DNA of 64,000 nt from Hymenobacter sp. YIM 151500-1 (GTDB lineage Bacteria > Bacteroidota > Bacteroidia > Cytophagales > Hymenobacteraceae), in NCBI RefSeq assembly GCF_025979885.1, contig NZ_CP110139.1:4050001-4114000 (forward strand), in the 5' to 3' direction. The translations under genes and the position numbers were made by a program. This document shows positions 48,624-57,572 of this stretch, one piece after another; within the stretch, counting starts at the first letter, position 1, and every line of letters starts with the position of its first letter. The notes beneath the pieces are model-generated. The model saw only the letters and a list, made by a program, of their open reading frames with translations, had not been told where the DNA came from and made no database searches.

Positions 48624-49784
48624 CTACAGCTGCCGTAGGCGAGCTGCGGCGGCGCGTAGTGTTGCTTCCTGCTTGGCAAAGCAAAACCGAACAAGCTGGT
48701 GGTCGTGCCCATTGTGATAGAACGCCGACAGCGGCACCACGGCTACGCCGGCTTCGCGGGTGAGGCGGCGCGCAAACGACACATCATCTTCCTGCGGGGC
48801 CAGGGCCCGGTAGCCGACCACCTGAAAGTAGCCCCCCGCCACGGGCAGCAGCTCAAAGCCCGTGCCCGTAAGCAGCTCCCGAAATAAGTCGCGCTTCTGC
48901 TGGTAGAAGGCCGGCAGGCTGTCGTACAGGCTCGTATCGGGCAGCACGTCGGCCAGGGCATGCTGGGTAGGCGTGCTCACGCTGAACGTCACGAACTGAT
49001 GCACCCGCCGCAGCTCGGCGCTGAGGGCAGCCGGGGCCACGCAGTAGCCTACTTTCCAGCCGGTAGCGTGGTAGGTTTTGCCGAACGACGACAGCACAAA
49101 CGCCCGCTCCCGCAGTTCGGGGTGTTGCAGGGCGCTGGCGTGCGGGGCCCCGTCAAAGACCATGTGCTCATACACCTCATCCGACAGCAGCAGGGCGCGG
49201 GTGGGGCGCAGCAGGTCGGCCAGGGTGGCCCAGTCGGCGGGCGTGAGCACGGCGCCGGTGGGGTTGTGGGGCGTGTTGAGGAGTACCAGGCGGGTGCGCG
49301 GCGTGAGGGCCGCCGCCACCCGGTTCCAGTCGGGCTGGAAGGTGGGCGGGGCCAGGGACACGTACACCGGCACGCCGCCCTGCAAGCGCACGGCCGGGCC
49401 GTACAGGTCGTAGGCCGGTTCCAGAATCAGCACCTCATCGTGGGGGCGCACCACAGCGGCCAGCACGGCGTACAGGGCTTCGGTGGCTCCGCTGGTGATG
49501 GTAATTTCGGTGGCCGGGTCGGGAGCAGGCACGCCGTAGACGCGGGCGGTTTTCTGGCTGATGGCCTCGCGCAGGCGGGGCAGGCCGGGCATGGGCGCGT
49601 ACTGCTGGTGCCCATCGGTGAGGATGTGGCGGGCCAGGGCTTCGCGTAGGGGCAGAGGCGGGTCGTAGTCGGGGAAGCCCTGGGCCAGGTTAATGGCCCC
49701 GCACTCCTGGGCCAGCTGGGTCATCACCGAGAAAATGCTGGTGCCCACGTCGGGCAGCTTAGAGTCGAGTAGGGGAAGCGGCAT
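48624..49784 (-). CDS. ybdL: Methionine aminotransferase (YbdL-type, PLP-dependent)
   Basis: 386 residues from ATG 49784. 'GTSIFSVMTQLAQECGAINLAQGFPDYDPP' (seen in pieces) is the class I opening, 'VLLNTPHNPTGAVL' binds substrate, and 'FVLSSFGKTYHATGWKVGYC' holds the PLP-linked lysine. It fits YbdL/glutamine transaminase K, which forms methionine from its keto acid in the methionine salvage route with glutamine as donor. The omega-amidase downstream supports this. The family is broad, so other aromatic or sulfur substrates are possible. Confidence 0.85.
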   Translation of the reverse strand: MPLPLLDSKLPDVGTSIFSVMTQLAQECGAINLAQGFPDYDPPLPLREALARHILTDGHQQYAPMPGLPRLREAISQKTARVYGVPAPDPATEITITSGATEALYAVLAAVVRPHDEVLILEPAYDLYGPAVRLQGGVPVYVSLAPPTFQPDWNRVAAALTPRTRLVLLNTPHNPTGAVLTPADWATLADLLRPTRALLLSDEVYEHMVFDGAPHASALQHPELRERAFVLSSFGKTYHATGWKVGYCVAPAALSAELRRVHQFVTFSVSTPTQHALADVLPDTSLYDSLPAFYQQKRDLFRELLTGTGFELLPVAGGYFQVVGYRALAPQEDDVSFARRLTREAGVAVVPLSAFYHNGHDHQLVRFCFAKQEATLRAAAARLRQL

Positions 49785-49850
49785 GGAGGGTAACGGATAA
49801 AAACCTAAAAGCCTGCAAGGGATGCGCGGAACCCGTCTGGGCTGCCTGCT

Positions 49851-50645
49851 TTACGGCGTCTCCGTCACGTCGCGCATGGCGCCCACCATGCGCACGGGCA
49901 GGCCGCTGGCATCGTGGATGACGCAGGCCCGGTCCAGGATGGTGAGGTAGCGGCCGTCGGCGCGGCGCAGGCGGTAGATGGCTTCCCGCAGCTTGGCCGT
50001 GGTGGTGAGGTCGGCCTGCACGCCGCGGGTGACGCGCTCCAGCTCGTCGGGGTGGATGAGGCTGAGCCAGAAGGCCACGGTTTCGGTGTCGGGGTGGGGC
50101 GTGTGGCCCACCAGCTGCCAGAACTCTTGGCTGTACCACATGCGGCCCGAGCTAATGTCCCAGTCCCAGATCAGGTCGTTGGTGGCGCGGGCCAGCAGCT
50201 CAAACAGCTCCCGGCCCCGGCGCTCCTGTAGCTCCGTGCGTTTCTGCTCGTCGATGTCGGTGGAAGTGCCCAGCCAACCCAGCAAAGTAGCGCCATCGGG
50301 GGCATACAAGGGCACCACGCGCTCCAGGTACCACCGGTAGCGGCCGTCGTGGCCGCGCCAGCGCAGGTGCAGCTTCAGGGGGCGGGCCTGGGGCAGGTGG
50401 CGCAGCTGGGCCTCGGCGGCTTCGGCCCGGTCGTCGGGGTGGAGGTAGTCCACGAAGCCCCCGGCGGCCAGGGCCGTGGCGGGGGCGCCGGTGTACTCGT
50501 ACCAGCGCTGGTTGCAGTGGATAACCGTGCCATCGGGCGTCGACAGCCACGCCAGGTGAGGCAGGGCATCGAGCAGGAGCACGGGCCGCAGCTCCTGCAG
50601 CAGCAGCTGCGCCGCCGTAGAGGTGGAAAGGTCAGACCAAAGCAT
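49851..50645 (-). CDS. Two-PAS-domain protein without output domain
   Basis: 264 residues from ATG 50645. PAS/PAC 1 spans about 25-135 ('LDALPHLAWLSTPDGTVIHCNQRWYEYTG' by its pieces, to 'GWLGTSTDIDEQKR') and PAS/PAC 2 about 140-262 ('LFELLARATNDLIWDWDISSGRMWYSQ' to 'MVGAMRDVTETP'). It stops directly after the second PAC motif; there is no kinase, cyclase or DNA-binding part. It closely resembles parts of the ten-PAS kinase downstream (50971-55563), so it may be a sensor that works by contact, or a truncated relative. It lies 66 bases before the aminotransferase start. Confidence 0.8.
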   Translation of the reverse strand: MLWSDLSTSTAAQLLLQELRPVLLLDALPHLAWLSTPDGTVIHCNQRWYEYTGAPATALAAGGFVDYLHPDDRAEAAEAQLRHLPQARPLKLHLRWRGHDGRYRWYLERVVPLYAPDGATLLGWLGTSTDIDEQKRTELQERRGRELFELLARATNDLIWDWDISSGRMWYSQEFWQLVGHTPHPDTETVAFWLSLIHPDELERVTRGVQADLTTTAKLREAIYRLRRADGRYLTILDRACVIHDASGLPVRMVGAMRDVTETP

Positions 50646-50859
50646 GGGAGGAGAGCCAGAAGATAGTGCGGCCCTAAAGGTCAGCGCCGGAAGCGTGGAA
50701 TCCTATTGCCGGCCGCCATCTTATTTCACCGTCTCAGGTAGATAAGGCTGACATGGAAGGACAGTCTCAAAATCATGTACACGCCGGCCCGCTGTTGCCC
50801 CCACCCCCAGCCCACCTCGCTTGATGCGCGACATCCCGCGGGAGAGGGGGGTGTTCCAG

Positions 50860-50933
50860 AGCTACAAGCTTCAGGCTACAAGCTGCAAGCCTCAATGACA
50901 ATGCTTGCAGCTTGTAGCCTGAAGCTTGTAGCT
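50860..50933. repeat. AAGCTACAAGC-family palindrome
   Basis: Perfect 31-base arms, from AGCTACAAGCTTCAGGC at 50860 to GCCTGAAGCTTGTAGCT at 50933, around a 12-base loop. It is related to 19774-19867 and lies between two minus-strand PAS-protein genes. GGGAGAGGGGG-type bases on its left recall the ends of the element at 43309. Confidence 0.88.
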
Positions 50934-50970
50934 AACCTCTGGTGCCCTTTCTTGAGGGAGAGAGGAAGGT

Positions 50971-53900
50971 CTACACCAACGACCAAGGCGGGAACAGCAC
51001 CCGGAACGTGGTGCCCTTGCCCACCGTGCTGGCAACGGTGATGCGCCCGCCGTAGCCCTGCACCACCCGGTTCACCAGGTACAAGCCCAGGCCGGAACCG
51101 TCCACGTGGTCGTGAAAGCGCCGGAACAGCTGAAACAGCTCCCCGCCGAACCGCTCCAGGTCAATGCCCAGGCCGTTATCCTGCACCTCCAGTACGGGCT
51201 GGCCCTCGGCCGTGAGGTAGGTAGTCAACTCGATGCGGGGGCGCCGGTGGGGGGAGGCGTACTTCAGGGCGTTGCTGATGAGGTTGTAAAGGATGCTTTG
51301 CAGGTGAGGCCGCACAAACTGTAGCACCGGCACCGCCGCAAAGTTGGTGTGCACCACGGCCCGGCCCGTGGTCAGCAGTTCCCCGATGCTGAGCAGCACT
51401 TCCTCGGTCAGCTGGGCCACGTCGATGGGCTCGGCCGGCCACTCGTGGCGCAGCTTCTGCACCCGCACCAGCTCCGACAGGCTATGAATCGTGTCGTTGA
51501 TCTGGTGCAGGGACTTTTCAAACATGCTGATGAGCTTGATGGCGTCCGGGTCGCGGAAGTAGGCTGTGCGCGTCAGCTCCTCAAAAATGCCCGCCATGTT
51601 ATGAATGGGCTGCTTGAGGTCGTGCGAGGCCGTGTACACGAAGTTGTCGAGGTCCTGGTTGATGCGAACCAGCTCATCGTTTTGCTCGCGCAGCAGCTGC
51701 TGGGTAAGCTTCACGTCGTGGATGTCGGTGCAGGTGCCAAACCAGCGCACCACCTCCTGGGTGGTGGAGTGGCGCAGCGCCCGGGCCTGGCCCAAAAACC
51801 AGCGGTAGGCCCCGTCGCGGGCCCGCAGGCGGTACTCTACCTCAAAAAACTCCCCGGTTTGCACCGAATGAACCCAACGCTCGGTCATCAGCTCCAGGTC
51901 GTCGGGGTGCAGGGCGTGGGCCCAGTTAATCTCGCCCAGGCTTTCGGTGAGCGGCAGGCCGGTGTAGTCGAGCCAGCGCTGGTTCACGTACTCGTTGCGG
52001 CCCTGGCCGTCGGCGGTCCACACAATCTGCGGCACGCTTTCGGCCAGAAACCGGAATTCCTCTTCGCGGCGGCGCAGCTCGTCGGCCAGCAGGTGCTGGT
52101 CGTGCACGTCGGTGCTGGTGCCCACCCAGCGCACAAACCGGCCGTGCTCGTCGTGCAGGGGCTCGGCCCGGTGCAGCAGCCAGCGGTAGGCTCCGTCGGA
52201 GGCCCGGCGCAGCTGGTTCTCGAAGTTGAAGGGCTTGCCTTCCAGAAGTTTGTTTCTGAACTCGGTGAAGGTGGAGGCCACCATATCGGGGTGCACCAGC
52301 TCGGCCCAGCCCAGGTTCTGGGTTTGAGCCAAGTTCTGGCCCGTAAAATCAGTCCACCGCTGATTGACGTAGCTGGTCTGGCCATCGGCCTCAATGGTCC
52401 ACACCAGCTGCGGCACGCTTTCGGCCAAGCTACGGAAGCGGTTTTCGCTCTGGCGCAGGGCCAGCTTCGCCTCTTGCTGGGCCGTAATGTCCTGGATGGC
52501 CCCGATCATGCGCTGGGCCCGGCCCTGGGCGTCGCGCCCGATGTAGCCGCGGTCCAGCACGTGGGCATACGTGCCATCGGCGCGGCGGTAGCGGTACTCG
52601 TCCTGCCAGCTGGCCTGCCCCCCATCAATAGCGGCATGAATGCCGTGTACCACCCGCTCGGTGTCCTCCGGGTGAATCTGGTCGTACCACCACTGAATGG
52701 TTGTGCCGACCTGCTCGGGAGCATAGCCGAATACGCGCTGCATGGCGTCGTTCCAGATCAGGGAGCCGGTGGTTTGATTCCAGTCCCAGATGGCATCGTC
52801 GGTGGCCAACGCGGCCAGCTCGTAGCGCTGCTGGCTGTGGCGCAGCTGCTCGGCCAGCTCCCGGTGCTCGTGGATGTCGGTGCTGGAGCCGTACCAGCAG
52901 CTGATGGCGCCGCGGGCGTCGAGCATGGGCAAGGCCCGGCTCAGGTGCCAGCGGTACTGCCCATCGTGGCGGCGCAGGCGCAGCTCCTGCTCCCACACGC
53001 TCTGGCTGGCCTGGGCCTCGGCAAACGAGGCGTAGGCGGCGGCCAGGTCGTCGGGGTGCACGGCAGAGGTCCAGGCTGTCAGGGTGTCGGCGCCATCGGC
53101 TGCCTGGCCGGTGTAGCTAAACCACTGCGGACTGAGGTAGCGGGTGGTGCCGTCGGGGTGGCTGCTATACGTAATCTGCGGCAAGGACTCGGCCATGATG
53201 CGCAGCTGCTCGTCGCGGCCGTGCACTTCGGCAGCCAGGGCATTGGCCCGTTTGCGGCTGCGCACCTGCTCGGTGGTATCAATGGCAAACACCAGCAGGC
53301 TGCGGTCGGGGCCAGGCCCGTCGTGCAGGCGCTGAAGCACAAAGTCGAAGTAGCGGGGCTCGGCCGAGTCGGCCAGCATCACCACGTGTTCGTGGCCGGT
53401 GTAGGCTTCGCCGGTCTGGTAAACGTGGTCCATGAGGGCCACGAAACCTTGCTCGGCCATTTCGGGCAGGGCCTGGCTCAGGCTGCGGCCTACCTGGGCG
53501 CGCGAGCCCAGCACCTGCGCGAAGGTGTCGTTGATAAAGGTAAACAGGTGGTCGGGGCCGGTGAAGGTGGCAATCAGGGCCGGCACCCGGCCCAGAATGC
53601 GGTTGAGCAGGCGGTCCGTTTGCTCCAGCAGGTGCTGGGCGCGCTTCTGGTCGTCGATGTCGGTGGTGGTGCCAAACCAGCGCACCACGTTGCCGGCGGC
53701 GTCGCGCATGGGCTGGGCCTGGGCCAGAAACCAGCGGTAGGCGCCGTCGCGGCCCCGCAGCTGAATTTCTATCTCGTAAAACGTGCCCGTGGCCAGGGCA
53801 TGCTGCCACCGCTGCTGCAAGGTTTCGCGCTGGTCGGCCGGCAGCAAGGTGCTCCACTTGCTGAAGTCGCGCAGGGTTTCCTGGTCGACGCCGGTGTACT

Positions 53901-55563
53901 GAGTCCACCGCTCACTCATGTACTCGCTGCGGCCGGCGGCGTCCGTAATCCACACCATCTGCGGAATAAAGTCGGCCAGAAACCGGAACTGCTCCTGCTG
54001 GCGCTGGGAAGCCGCCACCGCCGACTGGGTGGCGTGCTGCTGCTGCACCTGCTCGGTGGTGTCGAGGCCCAGCAGCAGCACGCCGTCAGTGGTGCCATCG
54101 GCGGCGCGCAAAGCGTGCAGGGTGCAGTCGAGGTAGCGCGTCGGGGCTTCGGGAGGGGCATCCAGGGGCTGAATGGGCACCGCCTTCAGCTGCTGAAGCT
54201 GGCCGGTGCGGTACACCACATCGAGCTGCGCCAGCAACCCCGCGCCCGGACTAGGATGAGCCGCGGCGGCCGGCCGCCCCAGCGAGTCGGCGGTGAGGTA
54301 GGGCCGGGCCTGGGCCGAGAAATACTCGATGACGTGCTCGGGGCCGCGCAGCATGATGAGGTGCACCGGCAGCTGATCGAACTGCTGAAGCTGGCGCACC
54401 AGCTGGCGGCGGCCCCGGCGGTCGGCCAGGCGCTGCTCGTGCACGTCGGTGATGGAGCCAAACCAGCGCTGCACCTGCCCGGCCGGGTTACGCTGGGCGT
54501 AGGCGCGCATGAGGTGGTGGCGGTAGCGGCCGGTAGCCGCCGCGCGCAAGCGAAACGTAATGTCGGGGCTTTCGCCGGTGGCTACGCAGTGCTTCCAGTG
54601 GGCCAGGGTAGCGGCCTGGTCGTCGGGGTGCACGGCCGCCAAAAAGCCCTGCGCCTGGGTTTCGGCCAGGCTCAGGCCGGTGTAGCGCCGCCACCCTTCG
54701 TTGGCGTAGTCGAGGCGGCCGTCGGCGTCGGCCATCCAGATCAGCTGAGGCAGGTGGTCGGCCAAAAACTGAAACTGCTCGGCCGTTTGCTGCAGCTCCC
54801 GCTGGGCGCGGCGCCGCTCGGTTACGTCGCGCATGGCGCCCAGCAGGCGCACGGGCCGGGCGGCGGCGTCGCGCACGATGTAGGCCCGGTCCAGCACTTC
54901 CAGCCAGTGCCCCTGCCGGTGCCGAAACCGATATTCCGCAGTCAGGAAAGCCTCGGTACCGGCCAGGACTTTCTCCACGGTTTGTTGCACCTGGGTGGCG
55001 TCATCGGGGTGCAGGCAGCTCCGCCAAAAGTCGATGGTGTTTGTTTCGGGCCCGGCTGTGTAGCCGGTTATTTCCCAGAACTGCTCGTTGCGCCATACTT
55101 GCCCGGTTGGTAGGTCGGCGTCCCACACGCAGTCGTGGGTGGTGCGGGCTAGCAGGTCGTAGCTTTGGCGGCCGAGCTGGCTTTCCTCGTGGGTGGGCAG
55201 GGTTTCCGTCACGTCGAGCAGCTGGCACAGCAGGTAGCGCGCCGGCTCGGCAGGAGTGAGCCGCACGGGCGTCAGGGTCGTTTGCCAGAAGCGCGCAGCC
55301 GCGGCAGTGGCCGCGGGCCGCGGGTGGGGCGGCAACACCAGCGGGGCCGTGGCGGCCTGGAGCTGCGCCCACGTGGCCGGGGAGGCTTCGGGGGCTGCGG
55401 CGTCGAACAGAGCGGCTACGGGCTGGCCCGTGGGGTCTTGCCCGAACAGCTGAACTGCCGCCGGATTAGCCGCCGCCACGGTCAAGCTGGCGGGCAGCAC
55501 CACGAGGTGCGGCGTCGGCAGCGACTCAAATAGCAGATGAAAATCCAGGGGCGCGGCAGCCAT
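50971..55563 (-). CDS. Histidine kinase with about ten PAS domains
   Basis: 1530 residues from ATG 55563 (MAAAPLDFHLLFESLPTPHL); upstream open frame is not protein-like. Ten PAS/PAC units follow one another, with starts such as 'FLADHLPQLIWMADADGRLD', 'FLADFIPQMVWITDAAGRSE' and 'FLAESVPQIVWTADGQGRNE'. The kinase core is at the end: H-box 'YTASHDLKQPIHNMAG' near 1314, then 'LISNALKYASP', 'VQDNGLGIDLERFG' and 'GSGLGLYLVNRVVQGYGG'. There is no membrane segment or receiver domain, so it is a cytoplasmic sensor kinase with an unlinked partner. A perfect -7 box lies at 55591-55598. Confidence 0.92.
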   Translation of the reverse strand: MAAAPLDFHLLFESLPTPHLVVLPASLTVAAANPAAVQLFGQDPTGQPVAALFDAAAPEASPATWAQLQAATAPLVLPPHPRPAATAAAARFWQTTLTPVRLTPAEPARYLLCQLLDVTETLPTHEESQLGRQSYDLLARTTHDCVWDADLPTGQVWRNEQFWEITGYTAGPETNTIDFWRSCLHPDDATQVQQTVEKVLAGTEAFLTAEYRFRHRQGHWLEVLDRAYIVRDAAARPVRLLGAMRDVTERRRAQRELQQTAEQFQFLADHLPQLIWMADADGRLDYANEGWRRYTGLSLAETQAQGFLAAVHPDDQAATLAHWKHCVATGESPDITFRLRAAATGRYRHHLMRAYAQRNPAGQVQRWFGSITDVHEQRLADRRGRRQLVRQLQQFDQLPVHLIMLRGPEHVIEYFSAQARPYLTADSLGRPAAAAHPSPGAGLLAQLDVVYRTGQLQQLKAVPIQPLDAPPEAPTRYLDCTLHALRAADGTTDGVLLLGLDTTEQVQQQHATQSAVAASQRQQEQFRFLADFIPQMVWITDAAGRSEYMSERWTQYTGVDQETLRDFSKWSTLLPADQRETLQQRWQHALATGTFYEIEIQLRGRDGAYRWFLAQAQPMRDAAGNVVRWFGTTTDIDDQKRAQHLLEQTDRLLNRILGRVPALIATFTGPDHLFTFINDTFAQVLGSRAQVGRSLSQALPEMAEQGFVALMDHVYQTGEAYTGHEHVVMLADSAEPRYFDFVLQRLHDGPGPDRSLLVFAIDTTEQVRSRKRANALAAEVHGRDEQLRIMAESLPQITYSSHPDGTTRYLSPQWFSYTGQAADGADTLTAWTSAVHPDDLAAAYASFAEAQASQSVWEQELRLRRHDGQYRWHLSRALPMLDARGAISCWYGSSTDIHEHRELAEQLRHSQQRYELAALATDDAIWDWNQTTGSLIWNDAMQRVFGYAPEQVGTTIQWWYDQIHPEDTERVVHGIHAAIDGGQASWQDEYRYRRADGTYAHVLDRGYIGRDAQGRAQRMIGAIQDITAQQEAKLALRQSENRFRSLAESVPQLVWTIEADGQTSYVNQRWTDFTGQNLAQTQNLGWAELVHPDMVASTFTEFRNKLLEGKPFNFENQLRRASDGAYRWLLHRAEPLHDEHGRFVRWVGTSTDVHDQHLLADELRRREEEFRFLAESVPQIVWTADGQGRNEYVNQRWLDYTGLPLTESLGEINWAHALHPDDLELMTERWVHSVQTGEFFEVEYRLRARDGAYRWFLGQARALRHSTTQEVVRWFGTCTDIHDVKLTQQLLREQNDELVRINQDLDNFVYTASHDLKQPIHNMAGIFEELTRTAYFRDPDAIKLISMFEKSLHQINDTIHSLSELVRVQKLRHEWPAEPIDVAQLTEEVLLSIGELLTTGRAVVHTNFAAVPVLQFVRPHLQSILYNLISNALKYASPHRRPRIELTTYLTAEGQPVLEVQDNGLGIDLERFGGELFQLFRRFHDHVDGSGLGLYLVNRVVQGYGGRITVASTVGKGTTFRVLFPPWSLV

Positions 55564-55590
55564 AGAGAAGAGCGGGCAATGAGGTGTAGA

Positions 55591-55598
55591 CAAATGTA
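55591..55598 (-). promoter_or_regulatory. -7 box of the ten-PAS kinase gene
   Basis: TACATTTG on the minus strand matches TAnnTTTG exactly and would start transcription about 20 bases before the ATG at 55563. It supports that start choice. No -33 TTG at the usual distance. Confidence 0.55.
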
Positions 55599-55800
55599 CC
55601 GCCACCGGCGCCCACCAGCCGGGCCGGACGGTGGAAGCCATGCTTTTGCCGTTATAGCCGCCTTGTTGCCCGATTAAGCTATTACCCGGACCAGCAGCGG
55701 CGTTCCTGAAAACGCCGCTGCTACCCGATTGGTATTCCGGCGCTGCCAGCTTCGCTCCTGCGCAGAAGCCGGCCCGGCCGGTCTGTTTGGGCAGCCTCAC

Positions 55801-56048
55801 AGCCGGCGGGTCGAGTAAGCCGGGCTGGGGCCGGAAGGAATAGGCTTCCTGGCAACAGGCACTGAAAAGCTAGTCAAGGCACCAGAACGGTGGAGAGCCG
55901 CGACCCGTGGCCAGGCCAACCGGCGGCTCACGTCTCCTCGCGTATCAACCGTTCAAATAGGAGACGCAAAATATTGCGTCTCTACATCATTTAACCAACC
56001 TGGTAGCGTAGCGCAAACAGGCACCAAGGCGAAGCACGGCAGCGGGGG
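55801..56048. other. Spacer with a GAGACGC palindrome
   Basis: The only clear structure is GGAGACGCAAAATATTGCGTCTC at about 55957-55980 less its first bases, a relative of 15747-15850, followed by 'CAACCTGGTAGCGTAGCGC', which is also found after the related palindrome at 60770. It lies between the kinase promoter and the msrA stop. No gene is seen. Confidence 0.65.
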
Positions 56049-56729
56049 TTAGAGCGGATTTTTGAGCAGCTCGGGAAACTTGTGGCGGAACTTCTCCACC
56101 TTGGGTGTGGACACGCCGCGGACATACGGTTCCTGGGGGTGGAGGCGGAAGTAGCCCTGGTGGTAGTCTTCGGCGGGCCAGAACTGCCGGAACGGTACCA
56201 CTTCGGTTACAATGGGGCTGGCGTACTCGCCGGCGGCATTGACGCGGCGGATAGCTTCGGCAATACCCTGCTGCTCCTGGGGCGTGCGGTAAAAGGCAAT
56301 GGAGCGGTACTGGGCCCCGGCATCGGGGCCCTGGCGGTTGCGGGTGGTGGGGTCATGGGCGCCGCGCAGAAACACGTCGACCAGCGTGGCGAAGCTGATT
56401 TCTTTGGGGTCGTAGTACACCTGAATGCTTTCGGCGTGCCCGGTCTGGCCGCTGCCCACCTGCTCGTAGGTGGGGTTGGCCTCGCGGCCCCCGCTGTAGC
56501 CCGATACCACGGCGCGCACCCCGCGCAGCTCCTCAAACACTTCCTCAGTGCACCAAAAGCAGCCCCCGGCAAAAGTAGCCAGGGCCAGGCCTTGCAAATT
56601 GGTGGGCGCCGGGCCGGCCGTGGAGCGGGCCAGGGCCGGAGTGGCCGCCTGCGCTGCGGTCGGCTGCCGCTCCGAGCAGGCGGCCAGCAAACCACATAAG
56701 CTGAGCAGGTAAATTTTCAGAAAATTCAT
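56049..56729 (-). CDS. msrA: Peptide methionine (S)-S-oxide reductase, lipoprotein
   Basis: 226 residues from ATG 56729. 'MNFLKIYLLSLCGLLAACSE' ends in a lipobox, so the enzyme is likely anchored to a membrane facing the periplasm. After a 30-residue spacer, 'LATFAGGCFWCTEEVFEEL' holds the catalytic Cys, and 'GYSGGREANPTYEQVGSGQTGHAE' and 'DYHQGYF' are family signatures. It repairs oxidised methionine in exported proteins. The C-terminus lacks the usual last resolving cysteines, so regeneration may use the second Cys of GCFWC. Confidence 0.93.
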   Translation of the reverse strand: MNFLKIYLLSLCGLLAACSERQPTAAQAATPALARSTAGPAPTNLQGLALATFAGGCFWCTEEVFEELRGVRAVVSGYSGGREANPTYEQVGSGQTGHAESIQVYYDPKEISFATLVDVFLRGAHDPTTRNRQGPDAGAQYRSIAFYRTPQEQQGIAEAIRRVNAAGEYASPIVTEVVPFRQFWPAEDYHQGYFRLHPQEPYVRGVSTPKVEKFRHKFPELLKNPL

Positions 56730-56890
56730 TCGCAGTGAAAAAAAGTAGGTTCGTCGTGTAAACAGTCAGCCTGGATATACGTAGCTGCTCCCGCCGCGGA
56801 CGTGCTGGTATTGCCTGCTACATTTACCCCTTTCTTCGGCTCTTTTCGGCGCGGGCGGCCCACCAGGATGCCGCTGCTTTTCTTGCTTCT

Positions 56891-57286
56891 ATGTCTCAAC
56901 GCCTACTGCACCAACTGCCCCACATTTCTATTTACTACGATTACCTAAACGACTGGCTGTACGTGGACTGGACCGGCGACCAGGACCTGGAATCGGTGCA
57001 GGGCGGCTGCCTGCTCATGCTGGAGTGCCTGCGCCAGGAGCGGTGCCGCAAGGTGCTCAACGACAACACCCGCGTCACGAGCATGTGGTCGGATGCAGCT
57101 GAGTGGGGCGGGCGCGTCTGGTTTCCGGCCATGACCGAGGCCGGCCTGGAGTACTTTGCCTGGGTGTACTCGCCCAACATCTACAGCCGCCTCTCCACCG
57201 ACCTCACCCTGCAACACACCACCCGCCCCCTCATCTTCACCTTCGACGACCTCGCCACCGCCCAAGCCTGGCTGCGGCAGATGTAG
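56891..57286 (+). CDS. Small STAS/SpoIIAA-like protein
   Basis: 131 residues from ATG 56891. 'PHISIYYDYLNDWLYVDWTGDQDLESVQGGCLLMLECLRQERCRKVLNDNTRV' in pieces ('WLYVDWTG', 'RCRKVLNDNTRV') and 'GLEYFAWVYSPNIYSRLSTD' show the strand-helix order of the SpoIIAA/STAS-like proteins that recur in Hymenobacter genomes, like those at 30339 and 31019. The strand ending in 'LNDNTRV' is the family's usual core. No partner is adjacent. Function unknown. Confidence 0.6.
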   Translation: MSQRLLHQLPHISIYYDYLNDWLYVDWTGDQDLESVQGGCLLMLECLRQERCRKVLNDNTRVTSMWSDAAEWGGRVWFPAMTEAGLEYFAWVYSPNIYSRLSTDLTLQHTTRPLIFTFDDLATAQAWLRQM

Positions 57287-57365
57287 GTTGTAGGGACTTA
57301 GGGGCTTGGGGGCTTAGGGTCTTGGTTGACGTTCTATTTCCGTTATCCAACGTCTATTTGCGAAC

Positions 57366-57472
57366 GTGGGAAGGCGGAGCCAAGGACTTTCTGCCCGTTG
57401 CACAACTAGGGCTGGAACAACTCAGCGCCTTCTGCGCAAGCTTCTGCGTCCTCTGCGGGCTAAAGTCGGCTT
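57366..57472. repeat. Dispersed spacer repeat (GCAAGCTTCTGCGTCCTCTG)
   Basis: GGAAGGCGGAGCCAAGGAC and GCAAGCTTCTGCGTCCTCTG occur here and, in reverse, at 33775-33875 inside the element between sixA and ppk1. A shortened version (CTCAGCGAAACCCTCTGCG) is at 11941-11970 before purD. The middle is not conserved. It is not coding. Confidence 0.7.
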
Positions 57473-57572
57473 AACGATAATCGTTCTGCCATGAGAAGCC
57501 CCTTCAAGTGCATTCAAACAACAGGAGAACATCATCTAAGCCCCCAAGCCCCTAAGTCCCTACCTTAGCAGC

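Noticed and set aside
51349..55113. A 1254-codon open frame on the plus strand opposite the ten-PAS kinase
   Set aside because: It mirrors the repeated PAS units as repeated nonsense text; the minus strand has the intact kinase motifs and a promoter box.
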